Positions 17,812 through 26,120 of a DNA stretch of 64,000 nt are shown one piece after another. The translations under genes and the position numbers were made by a program. This DNA comes from Lentzea guizhouensis. Lineage in GTDB: Bacteria > Actinomycetota > Actinomycetes > Mycobacteriales > Pseudonocardiaceae. How positions within the stretch are numbered: the stretch's first letter is position 1; every line of letters begins with the position of its first letter. The stretch is taken from positions 5,518,001 to 5,582,000 of the forward strand of contig NZ_CP016793.1 of assembly GCF_001701025.1 (NCBI RefSeq), read 5' to 3'. The notes beneath the pieces are model-generated. The model saw nothing but the letters and a program-made list of their open reading frames with translations, did no database searches and was not told the DNA's origin.

Positions 17812-18312
17812 GTGCTTTCCGACGAGGACATCGAGTTGCGTGCCCGGCTGCTCTCCCTGGCCGACCGCCACGGCCACGCCACCATCGTCGTCCCGCCCGA
17901 CGCCGAGGGTGCCGGCTACGTCTTCTCGGTCGGTGCGTGGCGCCGGTTCGGGGTGGCGGAGGCCGTGGTCATCGGGCTCGACCAGGGCATGGGCGAGACG
18001 CTCGTCAACGCCTACGTGAAGCGGGCCAGCGCGGGGGAGCGGTTCGTGCCGGGGCAGCTCTACTTCGACTTCTTCGAGGGTGTGCCGATCACGTTCGAGC
18101 GCGTCTACAAGGGGTTCTACCCGGAGTTCTTCGGCAGTGCGTACCTGCTCTACGACGGTGCCGACTTCGCGGCCGTGCAGATCATCGTGCCCACGCCGCA
18201 GGGCCACTGGCCGTGGCAGCCGGATGCGCCCGAGGGGTTCGGGGACCACCAGCTGATCTTGACCGAGAGCGGTGTGCCGGAGAGCTGGACGCCCGGGGTC
18301 ACCGGGCCGTGA
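17812..18312 (+). CDS. DUF4262-like protein
   Basis: 166 residues. The features YVFSVGAWRRFGVAEAVVIGL, an internal LYFDFFEGVPITFERV and the C-terminal PTPQGHWPWQPDAPEGF match my recollection of DUF4262, a small soluble family found in Gram-negative and Gram-positive genomes with no known function. The start is set by the TAGGGT box 7 nt upstream. Its stop overlaps the start of the following broken acetyltransferase by 4 nt (GTGA). Confidence 0.75.
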   Translation: MLSDEDIELRARLLSLADRHGHATIVVPPDAEGAGYVFSVGAWRRFGVAEAVVIGLDQGMGETLVNAYVKRASAGERFVPGQLYFDFFEGVPITFERVYKGFYPEFFGSAYLLYDGADFAAVQIIVPTPQGHWPWQPDAPEGFGDHQLILTESGVPESWTPGVTGP

Positions 18313-18776
18313 GCGTCCACATCAGACCGCTGACCGTCGCCCAGGCGGGTGAGCTCATGACCGTGCAACGCGCCGCCTACCTGGTCGAGGCGCGCCGGTA
18401 CGACGCGTAGGACCTGCCGCCGCTCGTCGAGACGCTCGAGAAGATCCAGGACCACATCACGTCCGGACAGCCGGCCATCGGCGCGTTCGACGGGCATCGG
18501 CTCGTGGGCAGCGTGCGCGGCAACGTCGACGGCGACCGCATGGAGGTCGCCCGCCTGTTCGTCGCACCCGACCAGCAAGGACGCGGGATCGGCCGGCTGC
18601 TGCTCGACGAAGCCGTCAACGCCGCCCCGGCAGGCGTCGACGTGCTCTGGTTGTTCACCGGAGCGCAGAGCCAGGAGAACATCCGGCTGTACGAGAGCGC
18701 CGGGTTCGAGCGGGTCAGCGAGCGCGTCGACGGGCTGGGCATCACACTCGTCACATTGGAGCGGAAGGTCATCTGA
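18309..18776 (+). pseudogene. GNAT acetyltransferase interrupted by an in-frame TAG
   Basis: Reading from GTG 18309 gives HIRPLTVAQAGELMTVQRAAY and ARRYDA, then a TAG at 18408-18410. The same frame continues without a shift as DLPPLVETLEKI and into an intact GNAT core with QGRGIGRLLLDEAV (acetyl-CoA loop) and ENIRLYESAGFERV. A single C-to-T change from CAG would create the stop. A shorter product could start at ATG or GTG codons within 18504-18540, but would lose the first two GNAT strands. The overlap with the DUF4262 gene shows it was translated as the second gene of an operon. Confidence 0.8.
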
Positions 18777-18882
18777 CGTTCAGGGGCCGGTCACGGGCGG
18801 CTGGCAGAGTCCTGAGCGGTTCACCCACGACCAACCACCGGTGCGGACGTCGATCACACGTCGGCTGATCCGTCCGGCACCC

Positions 18883-18915
18883 GCGCCCCCTGGCACACCC
18901 AGTGCCAGGGGGCGC
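18883..18915 (+). terminator. Perfect 14-bp hairpin downstream of the broken GNAT gene
   Basis: Left arm 18883-18896 (GCGCCCCCTGGCAC), loop of 5, right arm 18902-18915 (GTGCCAGGGGGCGC). It lies 106 nt after the GNAT stop and could terminate readthrough from that side. No T-run follows. Confidence 0.6.
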
Positions 18916-18944
18916 CGTGCTGTCCCGGGCCGTTGTCCGGAGGT

Positions 18945-18980
18945 CGTTGTCCGGTGTTCGCTCCCCGACACCGGACAACG
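18945..18980. repeat. 13-bp inverted repeat plus an extra direct half-site
   Basis: CGTTGTCCGGTGT (18945-18957) and its exact inverse (18968-18980) around a 10-nt loop; a third copy of the half-site CGTTGTCCGG lies at 18931-18940. This region (18777-19113) has no gene I can support; it holds only this repeat and two hairpins. Three spaced half-sites would suit either a protein-binding region or a structured RNA. Confidence 0.6.
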
Positions 18981-19045
18981 GGCCAGGCGGTAGAAAAGTG
19001 GTGCGGCCGGAATCGGGGGATCCACAGGCCGCCAGTGGGGGATGA

Positions 19046-19089
19046 GCGCCCCGCCTCGCAGGAGGCGAGGGGGATGCGGGGCGGGGCGC
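19046..19089 (-). terminator. Compound hairpin downstream of the TIGR03086 gene
   Basis: Outer arms GCGCCCCGC (19046-19054) and GCGGGGCGC (19081-19089) compete with an inner stem CGCCTC-GCAG-GAGGCG (19052-19067). It is the first structure met by transcription leaving the minus-strand gene that stops at 19114. Confidence 0.55.
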
Positions 19090-19113
19090 TTGCACACCAG
19101 GACCACACCACGA

Positions 19114-19677
19114 TCAGGGTTTGCGGCCGAGCAGTCCGATCAGCCGGGTCTGGTCGTCCGCGTCCGCCACGACCGGCACCGCCGAGTCGAACATCGACGA
19201 GCCGCTCCACTCGTCGACGTTGCGCTCGACGTACCGCAGCACCGTCGTCGCCAGGTCCGGGTCGATCCGCTCGTCGGCGCCGATCGACCGTGCCAGGTCC
19301 CACGCGTGCACCGCGAGGTCGGTGGTCATCTGCCAGCAGTACTCCGCCGCGTCGATCATCCCCGACGACACGTGCACCGGCTTGGACAACGCGTCGGGCT
19401 CCAGCCACGCCTCACGTGCCGCCGCGGCCGCGACCACCCAGGACACCAGCGGGTCGTCACCCAGGTTGTCGTGGTCGAACCGGTCGCCGACCTGCTCGGT
19501 GGTGCACCCGGCCAGCAGTTCCGATGCCCAGAGCTGCTCCTGGACCAGATGGCCCACCAGATCTCTGACCGACCACTCCCGGCACGGGGTACCCAGCACC
19601 CACTGGTCGGGTGCGATCTCCCGCACCCGCCGGTCGAACTCCGTCATCGCGAGGCCGTGCGCCTGGATCAAGTCCAC
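19114..19677 (-). CDS. TIGR03086-like / DinB-superfamily metal-binding protein
   Basis: 187 residues of the DinB-like four-helix fold used by mycothiol-dependent maleylpyruvate isomerases: WSVRDLVGHLVQEQLWASELLAG gives the first metal His, and DLAVHAWDLARSIGAD the later ones. TIGR03086 proteins are common in mycothiol-producing actinobacteria; the function of most is unknown. The GTG start at 19677 gives the usual DLIQAHGLAMTEFDRRV. Next gene upstream, the POT transporter, is divergent with 148 nt between. Confidence 0.85.
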   Translation of the reverse strand: MDLIQAHGLAMTEFDRRVREIAPDQWVLGTPCREWSVRDLVGHLVQEQLWASELLAGCTTEQVGDRFDHDNLGDDPLVSWVVAAAAAREAWLEPDALSKPVHVSSGMIDAAEYCWQMTTDLAVHAWDLARSIGADERIDPDLATTVLRYVERNVDEWSGSSMFDSAVPVVADADDQTRLIGLLGRKP

Positions 19678-19750
19678 CCCAGCAGTGCATCAAATCCCGC
19701 TCAACCCCGCACTCCGGCAGGAGAGATGGGCCACTTGGACGCAACCCCGA

Positions 19751-19781
19751 TTGCAAACCGTACGAGCGTTCGGCGTAATGT
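19751..19781 (+). promoter_or_regulatory. Candidate promoter of the POT transporter
   Basis: TTGCAA (19751-19756) and TAATGT (19776-19781) with a 19-nt spacer, 44 nt before the transporter start. The -10 match is good; the spacer is long. Confidence 0.4.
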
Positions 19782-19825
19782 GCACCGGATCCGCCGTGAC
19801 ATCGTTGACACGAGAGGACGATGAC

Positions 19826-21298
19826 GTGAGCGCCCCTAGCGCCAGCATCCCCGGCAAGCAGGACACAGGATTCTTCGGTCATCCCCGAGGCCTGTCCACG
19901 CTCTTCTTCACCGAACTGTGGGAGCGGTTCTCCTTCTACGGGATGAAGGCCATCCTCGGCCTCTACCTGTGGACAGCCGTGTCCGAGGGCGGCCTGGGCG
20001 TCGACAAGGCCCTGGCGCTGTCCGTCGTCGCCATCTACGGCACCGCGGTCTACATGTCCGGTGTCGCCGGCGGCTGGCTCGCCGACCGCGTGTGGGGTGG
20101 CCAGCGCGCCACGTTCTACGGCGGCGTCCTGATCATGTGCGGCCACATCGCGCTGGCGCTGCCGATCGGCATCACCGGCGTGTACCTCGGCCTGATCTTC
20201 ATCGTGTTCGGCACCGGCCTGCTCAAGCCGAACATCTCGACCGTCGTCGGCGGCCTGTACGACAAGACCGACACCCGCCGCGACGCCGGCTTCACGGTGT
20301 TCTACATGGCGATCAACATCGGTGGCTTCGTGTCGCCGCTGATCACCGGCGCGCTCGCGGACGGCATCGGCTTCCACGCCGGGTTCGCCGTCGCCGCGGT
20401 CGGCATGGCGCTGGGCCTCGTCCAGTACCGCCTGGGCCGCAAGCACCTGCGCGGGTCCGCCGCCGTGGCGCCGAACCCACTGCCCGCCGCCGAGAAGGGC
20501 CGCGTCTACGGTCTCATCACCGCCATCTCGGTCGCGATCGCCGCGTTCGGTGTCGTCGCCTACGTCGTGGGCGACGTCGAGGGCGTCATCCTGATGATCA
20601 GCATCATGTCGATCGTGCTGCCGATCGCGTACTTCACCGTGATGCTGCGCAGCAAGAAGACGCTGCCGGAGGAGAAGCCGCGGGTCGTCGCCTACATCCC
20701 GCTGTTCGTCGCGGCCGCGATGTTCTGGCTGATCTTCGAGCAGAGCGCGTCGGTCATCGCCGAGTTCGCCGACTCGAACGTCGACAACCACGTGTTCGGC
20801 TGGGAGTTCCCGGTCGCGTGGTTCCAGTCGATCAACCCGATCATGATCATCCTGCTGGCGCCGCTGTTCGCCCTGCTGTGGGTGAAGCTCAAGGACCGCG
20901 CGCCGTCCACGCCGCGCAAGTTCGCGGGTGCGCTCGTGCTGGTCGGCCTGTCGTTCGTGCTCATGTACTTCGCGAGCAACTCGGCGGCCGACGGCAAGGT
21001 GACGCCGCTCTGGCTCGTGCTGATGTTCCTGATCATGACCGCCGGTGAGCTCATGCTGTCGCCGGTCGGCCTGTCGGTCACGACGAAGCTGGCGCCGCGC
21101 GCGTTCGCCTCGCAGACGATGAGCCTGTGGTTCCTCGCGACCTCGGCCGGCACCGGTGTGGCGGCGCAGCTGGTGAAGTTCTACACGACGAGCCCGTCGG
21201 CGTACTTCCTCACGCTGGGTGGCGCGGCCGTGGTGCTCGGCATCGCGCTGGCGCTGTCGGCCCCGGTGATCAAGAAGCTGATGTCGGGCGTCGAATAG
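19826..21298 (+). CDS. POT/PTR family proton-dependent oligopeptide transporter
   Basis: 490 residues with about 14 membrane segments. POT signatures are clear: FFTELWERFSFYGM at the N-terminus (the ExxER motif of helix 1), FGTGLLKPNIS and FYMAINIGGFVSPL in the conserved PTR2 regions, and FEQSASVIAEFAD in helix 7. The family imports di- and tripeptides with protons and is commonly called DtpT or DtpA. GTG 19826 has GAGAGGA upstream. It stands alone, with a strong terminator after it. Confidence 0.95.
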   Translation: MSAPSASIPGKQDTGFFGHPRGLSTLFFTELWERFSFYGMKAILGLYLWTAVSEGGLGVDKALALSVVAIYGTAVYMSGVAGGWLADRVWGGQRATFYGGVLIMCGHIALALPIGITGVYLGLIFIVFGTGLLKPNISTVVGGLYDKTDTRRDAGFTVFYMAINIGGFVSPLITGALADGIGFHAGFAVAAVGMALGLVQYRLGRKHLRGSAAVAPNPLPAAEKGRVYGLITAISVAIAAFGVVAYVVGDVEGVILMISIMSIVLPIAYFTVMLRSKKTLPEEKPRVVAYIPLFVAAAMFWLIFEQSASVIAEFADSNVDNHVFGWEFPVAWFQSINPIMIILLAPLFALLWVKLKDRAPSTPRKFAGALVLVGLSFVLMYFASNSAADGKVTPLWLVLMFLIMTAGELMLSPVGLSVTTKLAPRAFASQTMSLWFLATSAGTGVAAQLVKFYTTSPSAYFLTLGGAAVVLGIALALSAPVIKKLMSGVE

Positions 21299-21318
21299 GG
21301 GTGCGCCGCCCACAAGGC

Positions 21319-21363
21319 GAGAGGGAGGCCCGTCGCGGCGGCGGTGCGGCGGGTCTCCCTCTC
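21319..21363 (+). terminator. Terminator after the POT transporter
   Basis: A long hairpin with arms starting GAGAGGGAG and ending CTCCCTCTC, two G-T type mismatches and a GC-rich tip, 20 nt past the stop. The remaining stretch to 21460 has no gene I can support. Confidence 0.8.
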
Positions 21364-21460
21364 ACTTTCAAGCATGCACTACGGAGATGTGTCATTGGGG
21401 CACGAACATTGCTCCAGACAGGTGAAGTCCGGCACGTGCTTCCGCGAACTTCGCCCCACG

Positions 21461-22750
21461 TCAGGTCGACTTCACCGCCAGTGATCGTTTGGGTTCGTTC
21501 GCGCGAACCGGAAGTCGCAACGCGCCGCGGATGAGCTTCGACCTGCGCCGCGCCATCGGGCCGTCCTGCGCTAGGTTCGGGAAGCGCTTGAAGAGCTCGT
21601 GCAACGCGACCGCGCCCTCGATGCGCGACAGGCCCGCGCCGATGCAGTAGTGGATGCCCGCGGAGAACGCGAGGTGCTCGCGCGCGTTGGACCGCGTCGG
21701 GTCGAACTTCAGCGGGTCGGAGAACACCCGAGGATCGCGGTTCGCCGCCGCGAGCAGCAGCATCACCGGCATGCCCTTCGGCAGTGAGACACCGGCCAGC
21801 TCAAGGCGTTCCTTCGGCCAGCGGATCGTGTACTGCACCGGCGGGTCCAGCCGCAGCACCTCCTCGACGAACCCCTCCGCGTACTCCGGGCTCTGCGCGA
21901 GCGGCGCGACCGTGTGCGGGTTCTCGAACGCCTTCAGCACACCGTTGCTGATCAGGTTCACCGTCGTCTCGAACCCGGCGAAGAGCAGCAACCCCGTGGT
22001 GGCGACCAGGTCCTCGCGGCTGAGGTCCTCGTGCTGCGTCACGAGGTGGCTGACGATGTCGTCCTTCGGGTCGCGCCGCCGCTCGTCCATCAGCCCGTCG
22101 ATGAAGTCGTTGTACTCGACGATCGTGGCGTGCAGGTTCTTGAGCTGCTTGTGCGACCACACGCCGTCGAGCGTCTCGGCCAGCGACGAGCCCCAGCGGG
22201 CGAACAGCGCCTTGTCGTCGTCCGGCACGCCCAGCAGGTCCGCGATCACCTGGATCGGCACCTGCGACGCGAACTCCGCCACCACGTCGAACCGGTCGTC
22301 CAGCCGGTCGAGGTAGCTCGTGACGATCTTCTGGATCGACGCGGTGCGGTCCTTCAGCGCGCGTGGCGTGAAGAACGGCTGCACCAGCTTGCGCAGCCGG
22401 GTGTGGTCCGGCGGGTTCTTCATCAGGAACGAGTCCTGCACCGGGTTCACGATCTTCTCGCCGTCCTTGACCAGCGTGATCGGGATCATCGACGCCTCGT
22501 CGAACGTCGCCGTGACGAACCGCGGGTCGCGCAGCACCGAGTCGCACAACGCGCGCGACGGCGTGACGTAGGCGCCCATCTTGCTGCGGACCATGTCGCC
22601 CTTGGCGCGCACCTTCTCGTACATCGAGTACGGGTCGCGATCCGGCGGCGACGCCATGACACCGGCGTACGGGTCACCGATCAGCGCGTAGCCGCGCACG
22701 AGAGAGCGGAGCGCGAAGAACTGGACGGTGGTCTTCAGCGAGGACGGCAT
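21461..22750 (-). CDS. Cytochrome P450
   Basis: 429 residues. All P450 landmarks are visible: I-helix LLFAGFETTVNL (oxygen-binding threonine), ExxR as EEVLRLDPP, and the haem loop FSAGIHYCIGAG with Cys369 as ligand. DHTRLRKLVQPFFTPRAL is the usual C-helix region of bacterial class I P450s. Substrate unknown. No ferredoxin is adjacent, so it must use a redox partner from elsewhere. It lies 31 nt downstream of a TetR regulator on the same strand, most simply one operon. Confidence 0.95.
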   Translation of the reverse strand: MPSSLKTTVQFFALRSLVRGYALIGDPYAGVMASPPDRDPYSMYEKVRAKGDMVRSKMGAYVTPSRALCDSVLRDPRFVTATFDEASMIPITLVKDGEKIVNPVQDSFLMKNPPDHTRLRKLVQPFFTPRALKDRTASIQKIVTSYLDRLDDRFDVVAEFASQVPIQVIADLLGVPDDDKALFARWGSSLAETLDGVWSHKQLKNLHATIVEYNDFIDGLMDERRRDPKDDIVSHLVTQHEDLSREDLVATTGLLLFAGFETTVNLISNGVLKAFENPHTVAPLAQSPEYAEGFVEEVLRLDPPVQYTIRWPKERLELAGVSLPKGMPVMLLLAAANRDPRVFSDPLKFDPTRSNAREHLAFSAGIHYCIGAGLSRIEGAVALHELFKRFPNLAQDGPMARRRSKLIRGALRLPVRANEPKRSLAVKST

Positions 22751-22781
22751 GCGTCCACATTGAGGTTTAAGTGAAGAAGCT

Positions 22782-23375
22782 TCAAGAGCTACGACGGTGG
22801 CGGCGCACGGTTTCTTCCACCAGATCGAGTACCGGCTCCATGTCGTCGGCAGGCAGCCCCATCGCCAGGTGCGACACCAGGCCCTCCAGCACGAGCTCCA
22901 AGAAGCTCGTCAGAACCGTCACGTCGACGTCGTCACGCAGGTTGCCCGCCTCGCGCTGGCGCAGCAGGCGCTGCCGGGTCGCGGCCGTCAGCTGCTCGGA
23001 CCGCTCGGCCCAGCGCGCGCGGAAGTCGGGGTCGGTGCGCAGCCGGCGGGAGACCTCCAGCCGCGTGCCCAGCCAGTCGGCGGCGTGCTCCTCGTCCCGC
23101 TTCGCCGGCTCTTCCAGCAGGTCGCGCATGACCTGCACCAAACCCTGCTCCGCGACCACGTCCGCCATCCGCAGCGCGTCGTCCTCGGCGAGCGCGAGGA
23201 AGAGCGACTCCTTGTCGCGGAAGTGGTGGAAGATCGCACCGCGGGACAGTCCCGTGGCCTCTTCGAGACGGCGTACCGTGGCACCCTCGTAGCCGTGGCG
23301 GGCGAAGCACGCGCGCGCACCGTCGAGGATCTGGCGACGGCGGGCGTCTAGGTGGTCCTGGCTGACCCTGGGCAC
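22782..23375 (-). CDS. TetR/AcrR family regulator (AcnR-like)
   Basis: 197 residues: TetR helix-turn-helix near the N-terminus (ILDGARACFARHGYEGATVRRLEEATGLSRGAIFHHF, residues about 15-51) and an all-helical ligand domain. The N-terminal half resembles AcnR, which represses aconitase in Corynebacterium, but here it is linked to a P450 and not to acn. GTG 23375 gives the usual PRVSQDHLDARRRQI beginning. A 24-bp perfect palindrome 31 nt upstream (23407-23430) is a strong candidate for its own operator. Confidence 0.88.
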   Translation of the reverse strand: MPRVSQDHLDARRRQILDGARACFARHGYEGATVRRLEEATGLSRGAIFHHFRDKESLFLALAEDDALRMADVVAEQGLVQVMRDLLEEPAKRDEEHAADWLGTRLEVSRRLRTDPDFRARWAERSEQLTAATRQRLLRQREAGNLRDDVDVTVLTSFLELVLEGLVSHLAMGLPADDMEPVLDLVEETVRRHRRSS

Positions 23376-23406
23376 CTGGAGATGGTCCCAGGCTCAGGAC
23401 GGGAAA

Positions 23407-23430
23407 TCCAATCCGTACGTACGGATTGGA
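23407..23430. promoter_or_regulatory. 24-bp perfect palindrome, probable TetR operator
   Basis: The half-site TCCAATCCGTAC is followed immediately by its exact reverse complement, with no spacer. Length and symmetry suit a TetR dimer pair. It lies 31 nt upstream of the TetR start. Confidence 0.75.
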
Positions 23431-23515
23431 CAGCTCCATCCGTGTGATCCTTTCGAGTGGATCTTCCGCCGGGCCTGCGCGGACGCGGCTGCCACCACCA
23501 ATATCCTCCACCGGC

Positions 23516-23683
23516 ATGGAGCCGCAGGAGATCATCAAGCTGTCGGCGTTCGTCGAGCGCCTCGGGTGGCGGTCGCGGCGCGTCTCCCCGAGCGTCCACG
23601 TGGTCGACCTCCTGCTGAACCGCACGGCCACCGACCTGATCGCGGTGCTGGCGGAGAACCGGGATCCGGAACTGCGGAGGTAA
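23516..23683 (+). CDS. Small hypothetical protein
   Basis: 55 residues from ATG 23516 (MEPQEIIKLSAFVERLGW, then SVHVVDLLLNRTATDLIAVLAE). Amphipathic and without signal or membrane segment. The family is not recognised. Support is weak: the frame looks protein-like in composition, but there is no clear ribosome-binding site. It is the only gene candidate in the 450-nt gap between tetR and the secreted dehydrogenase. Confidence 0.35.
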   Translation: MEPQEIIKLSAFVERLGWRSRRVSPSVHVVDLLLNRTATDLIAVLAENRDPELRR

Positions 23684-23710
23684 GCGCTTTCCGGCAGCTC
23701 CGAACAAGGG

Positions 23711-23739
23711 TTGACTGAAGGGGTCACCGGTGGTGTGAT
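23711..23739 (+). promoter_or_regulatory. Promoter of the secreted dehydrogenase gene
   Basis: TTGACT (23711-23716), 17-nt spacer, TGTGAT (23734-23739). It would give a leader of about 80 nt before GTG 23827. The leader also contains the short inverted repeat CTATT-CGA-AATAG (23763-23775). Confidence 0.5.
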
Positions 23740-23826
23740 CTGCGCGACAGTCAAGAAAGTTTCTATTCGAAATAGGTCCCGCCGCCGCTCCGAGTGATCC
23801 CCGACCGTCTTGTGGGAGGCACAACA

Positions 23827-25920
23827 GTGGCACCGAACAGAGGCCGGGCGTTACGCGCGCTCGGCACGGCTGGCGTCGCGTTCGCGACGGCCGTCGCAGT
23901 GATGTCGGTAGCAGAGAGCGCACTCGCCGCGGCCGTCCTGGAACAGGAGGCGGAGAACGCGACGATCACCCAGGGCGTCGTGGAGTCCAACCACACCGGC
24001 TTCTCCGGCGCGGGCTTCGTCAACTACGACAACGTCGTGGGCTCCTCGGTCGAGTACACGATCAACGCCGACGCCGGCGGCGAGCACGACCTCACGTTCC
24101 GCTACGCCAACGGCACGACGGTCGACCGCCCGGTCTCGGTGACCGTCGACGGCACGGGCGCGCAGGCGGTGTCCTTCCCCGGCACCGGTGCGTGGACGAC
24201 GTGGCAGACCCGCACCGCGCGCGTCACGTTGAAGGCGGGCCCGAACAAGATCCGCGCGACCGCGACGACCGCGAACGGCGGCCCGAACGCCGACAAGCTG
24301 ACGGCGGTGCTCGCCGGCCCGCCCGACAACGAGGCCCCGACCCCGCCGCGCGACCTGCGGTTCGTGTCCTCCACCCACAACTCCGTGTCGCTGAGGTGGG
24401 AGGCCGCCACGGACAACGTGGGGGTGGTGGGCTACGACGTCTACCAGCACGGCCAGCTCGTCACGAGCGTCGGCAACGTCCTGACGGCCACCGCGACCGG
24501 CCTGCGCGCGGACACCGAGTACGACTGGACCGTGTTCGCGAAGGACGCCGCGGGCAACGTCTCGCAGGCCTCGAACAACGTCCCCGGCCGCACCCGGCCG
24601 GCCCCGCCGGACGGCCAGGCGCCGACCACGCCGGGGAGCCTGCGGTCCACCGGAACCACCACGACCAGCGTGACGGTCGCCTGGACCGCCTCCACCGACA
24701 ACGTGGCGGTCACCGGCTACGAGGTCCACGTCGACGGCGCCCTGAAGCAGACCGCGGACGGCACCGCCACCTCGTCGACCATCGCGGGCCTGGTGGGCGG
24801 CCAGGAGTACCGGGTCAAGGTGCGCGCCAAGGACGCGGCGGGCAACCTCTCGCCGTTCTCGAACGAGATCGCCGTGCGCCCCGGCCAGGGCGGCGGCACC
24901 GGCATCCCGAACCCCGGCACCGTGAAGCAGGTCGTCGGCGGCGTCGACGTCGCCTGGGGCACCGCGTTCCTCCCCGACGGCTCCGCGCTGGTGACCGAGC
25001 GGGAGACGTTCAACGTCCTGCGCGTCACCGAGTCCGGCACCAAGACCGTGCTCGGCAAGGTCCCCGGCGCTCAGGGCACCGGCGGTGAGGGCGGTGCGCT
25101 CGGCATCGAGGTCTCGCCGACCTGGGCCACCGACCGGTTCATCTACGTCTACCACACCTACAGCGGCGGAAACCGCCTGGTCAGGGCCACGTTCGACGGC
25201 ACGCGGCTGGCGAACTGGACCACGTTGCTCGACGGTGTGCCGAAGAACCGCTACCACAACGGCGGCCGCCTGCGGTTCAGTCCGGACGGCCGGTACCTGT
25301 TCATCTCCACCGGCGACGCCCAGAACGGCAACAACGCCCAGAACCTCAACACCAACGCCGGCAAGATCCTGCGCGTCCACCCGGACGGCTCCATCCCGGC
25401 CGACAACCCGTTCCCCGGCAAGGCGATCTGGAGCTACGGCCACCGCAACGTCCAGGGCCTCGACTTCGACTCGCAGGGCCGCCTGTGGGCCTCGGAGTTC
25501 GGCAACTCGCGGCAGGACGAGGTCAACCTGATCACCAAGGGCGGCAACTACGGCTGGGAGCCGTGCGAGGGCACCACCGGCAACTGCGCCGGCACCGTCC
25601 CGCCCAAGAAGACCTGGTCCACCTCCCAGGCCTCACCCTCGGGCCTGACCATCATCAACGACCACGTCTTCGTGGCCACGACCGTCGGCCAGCGCATCTA
25701 CCGCATGCGCATCGACGCGAGCGGCAACCTCGTCGACCAGCAGATCTACTTCCAGGGCAGCTACGGCCGCCTGCGCACGGTGGAGGTGGACAAGGAAGGC
25801 GACATCTGGCTGAGCACGTCCACCGACAAGGACGGCACGGCGGGCAACGACCGCATCATGCACATCGACATCGTGTACGAGGGCGGTTCCCGGCTCTCCT
25901 CGCGCGCGATCACCGACTGA
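23827..25920 (+). CDS. Secreted modular PQQ-type sugar (glucose/sorbosone) dehydrogenase with CBM and two FN3 domains
   Basis: 697 residues. Order: Sec or Tat-like signal (about 1-35, ending SALAA); a carbohydrate-binding-module-like beta-sandwich (about 35-160, LEQEAENATITQG and NADKLTAVL, as in CBM6/35); two fibronectin type III repeats (about 170-255 and 265-355, each with the W..ATDNVGV...Y motif); and a six-bladed beta-propeller of the glucose/sorbosone dehydrogenase or HHIP type (about 365-690: LPDGSALVTERE, FSPDGRYLFISTGD, WSYGHRNVQGLDF, FGNSRQDEVNLI). Likely oxidises a sugar bound outside the cell. Start GTG 23827 follows GGAGG. Modular arrangement suggests action on polysaccharide or plant or fungal cell wall. 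Confidence 0.9.
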   Translation: MAPNRGRALRALGTAGVAFATAVAVMSVAESALAAAVLEQEAENATITQGVVESNHTGFSGAGFVNYDNVVGSSVEYTINADAGGEHDLTFRYANGTTVDRPVSVTVDGTGAQAVSFPGTGAWTTWQTRTARVTLKAGPNKIRATATTANGGPNADKLTAVLAGPPDNEAPTPPRDLRFVSSTHNSVSLRWEAATDNVGVVGYDVYQHGQLVTSVGNVLTATATGLRADTEYDWTVFAKDAAGNVSQASNNVPGRTRPAPPDGQAPTTPGSLRSTGTTTTSVTVAWTASTDNVAVTGYEVHVDGALKQTADGTATSSTIAGLVGGQEYRVKVRAKDAAGNLSPFSNEIAVRPGQGGGTGIPNPGTVKQVVGGVDVAWGTAFLPDGSALVTERETFNVLRVTESGTKTVLGKVPGAQGTGGEGGALGIEVSPTWATDRFIYVYHTYSGGNRLVRATFDGTRLANWTTLLDGVPKNRYHNGGRLRFSPDGRYLFISTGDAQNGNNAQNLNTNAGKILRVHPDGSIPADNPFPGKAIWSYGHRNVQGLDFDSQGRLWASEFGNSRQDEVNLITKGGNYGWEPCEGTTGNCAGTVPPKKTWSTSQASPSGLTIINDHVFVATTVGQRIYRMRIDASGNLVDQQIYFQGSYGRLRTVEVDKEGDIWLSTSTDKDGTAGNDRIMHIDIVYEGGSRLSSRAITD

Positions 25921-26120
25921 ACAGCCGGCGGCGACGGGGCGGTGGCGTGAACGTGAACGAATCGGGCAACTCGATACACCTCCCCGTCAAACCCGCTGTG
26001 CACACGCGTGCACGCAGGCCACGTCCTTGATCTGTAAGGATTTGCACGCCTGCGAGAGCGTGCGAGCCGCAACACCCGCGTGTAGCGTCGATTGGGCTAC
26101 GCGATCACGGGGAGTGTGTG

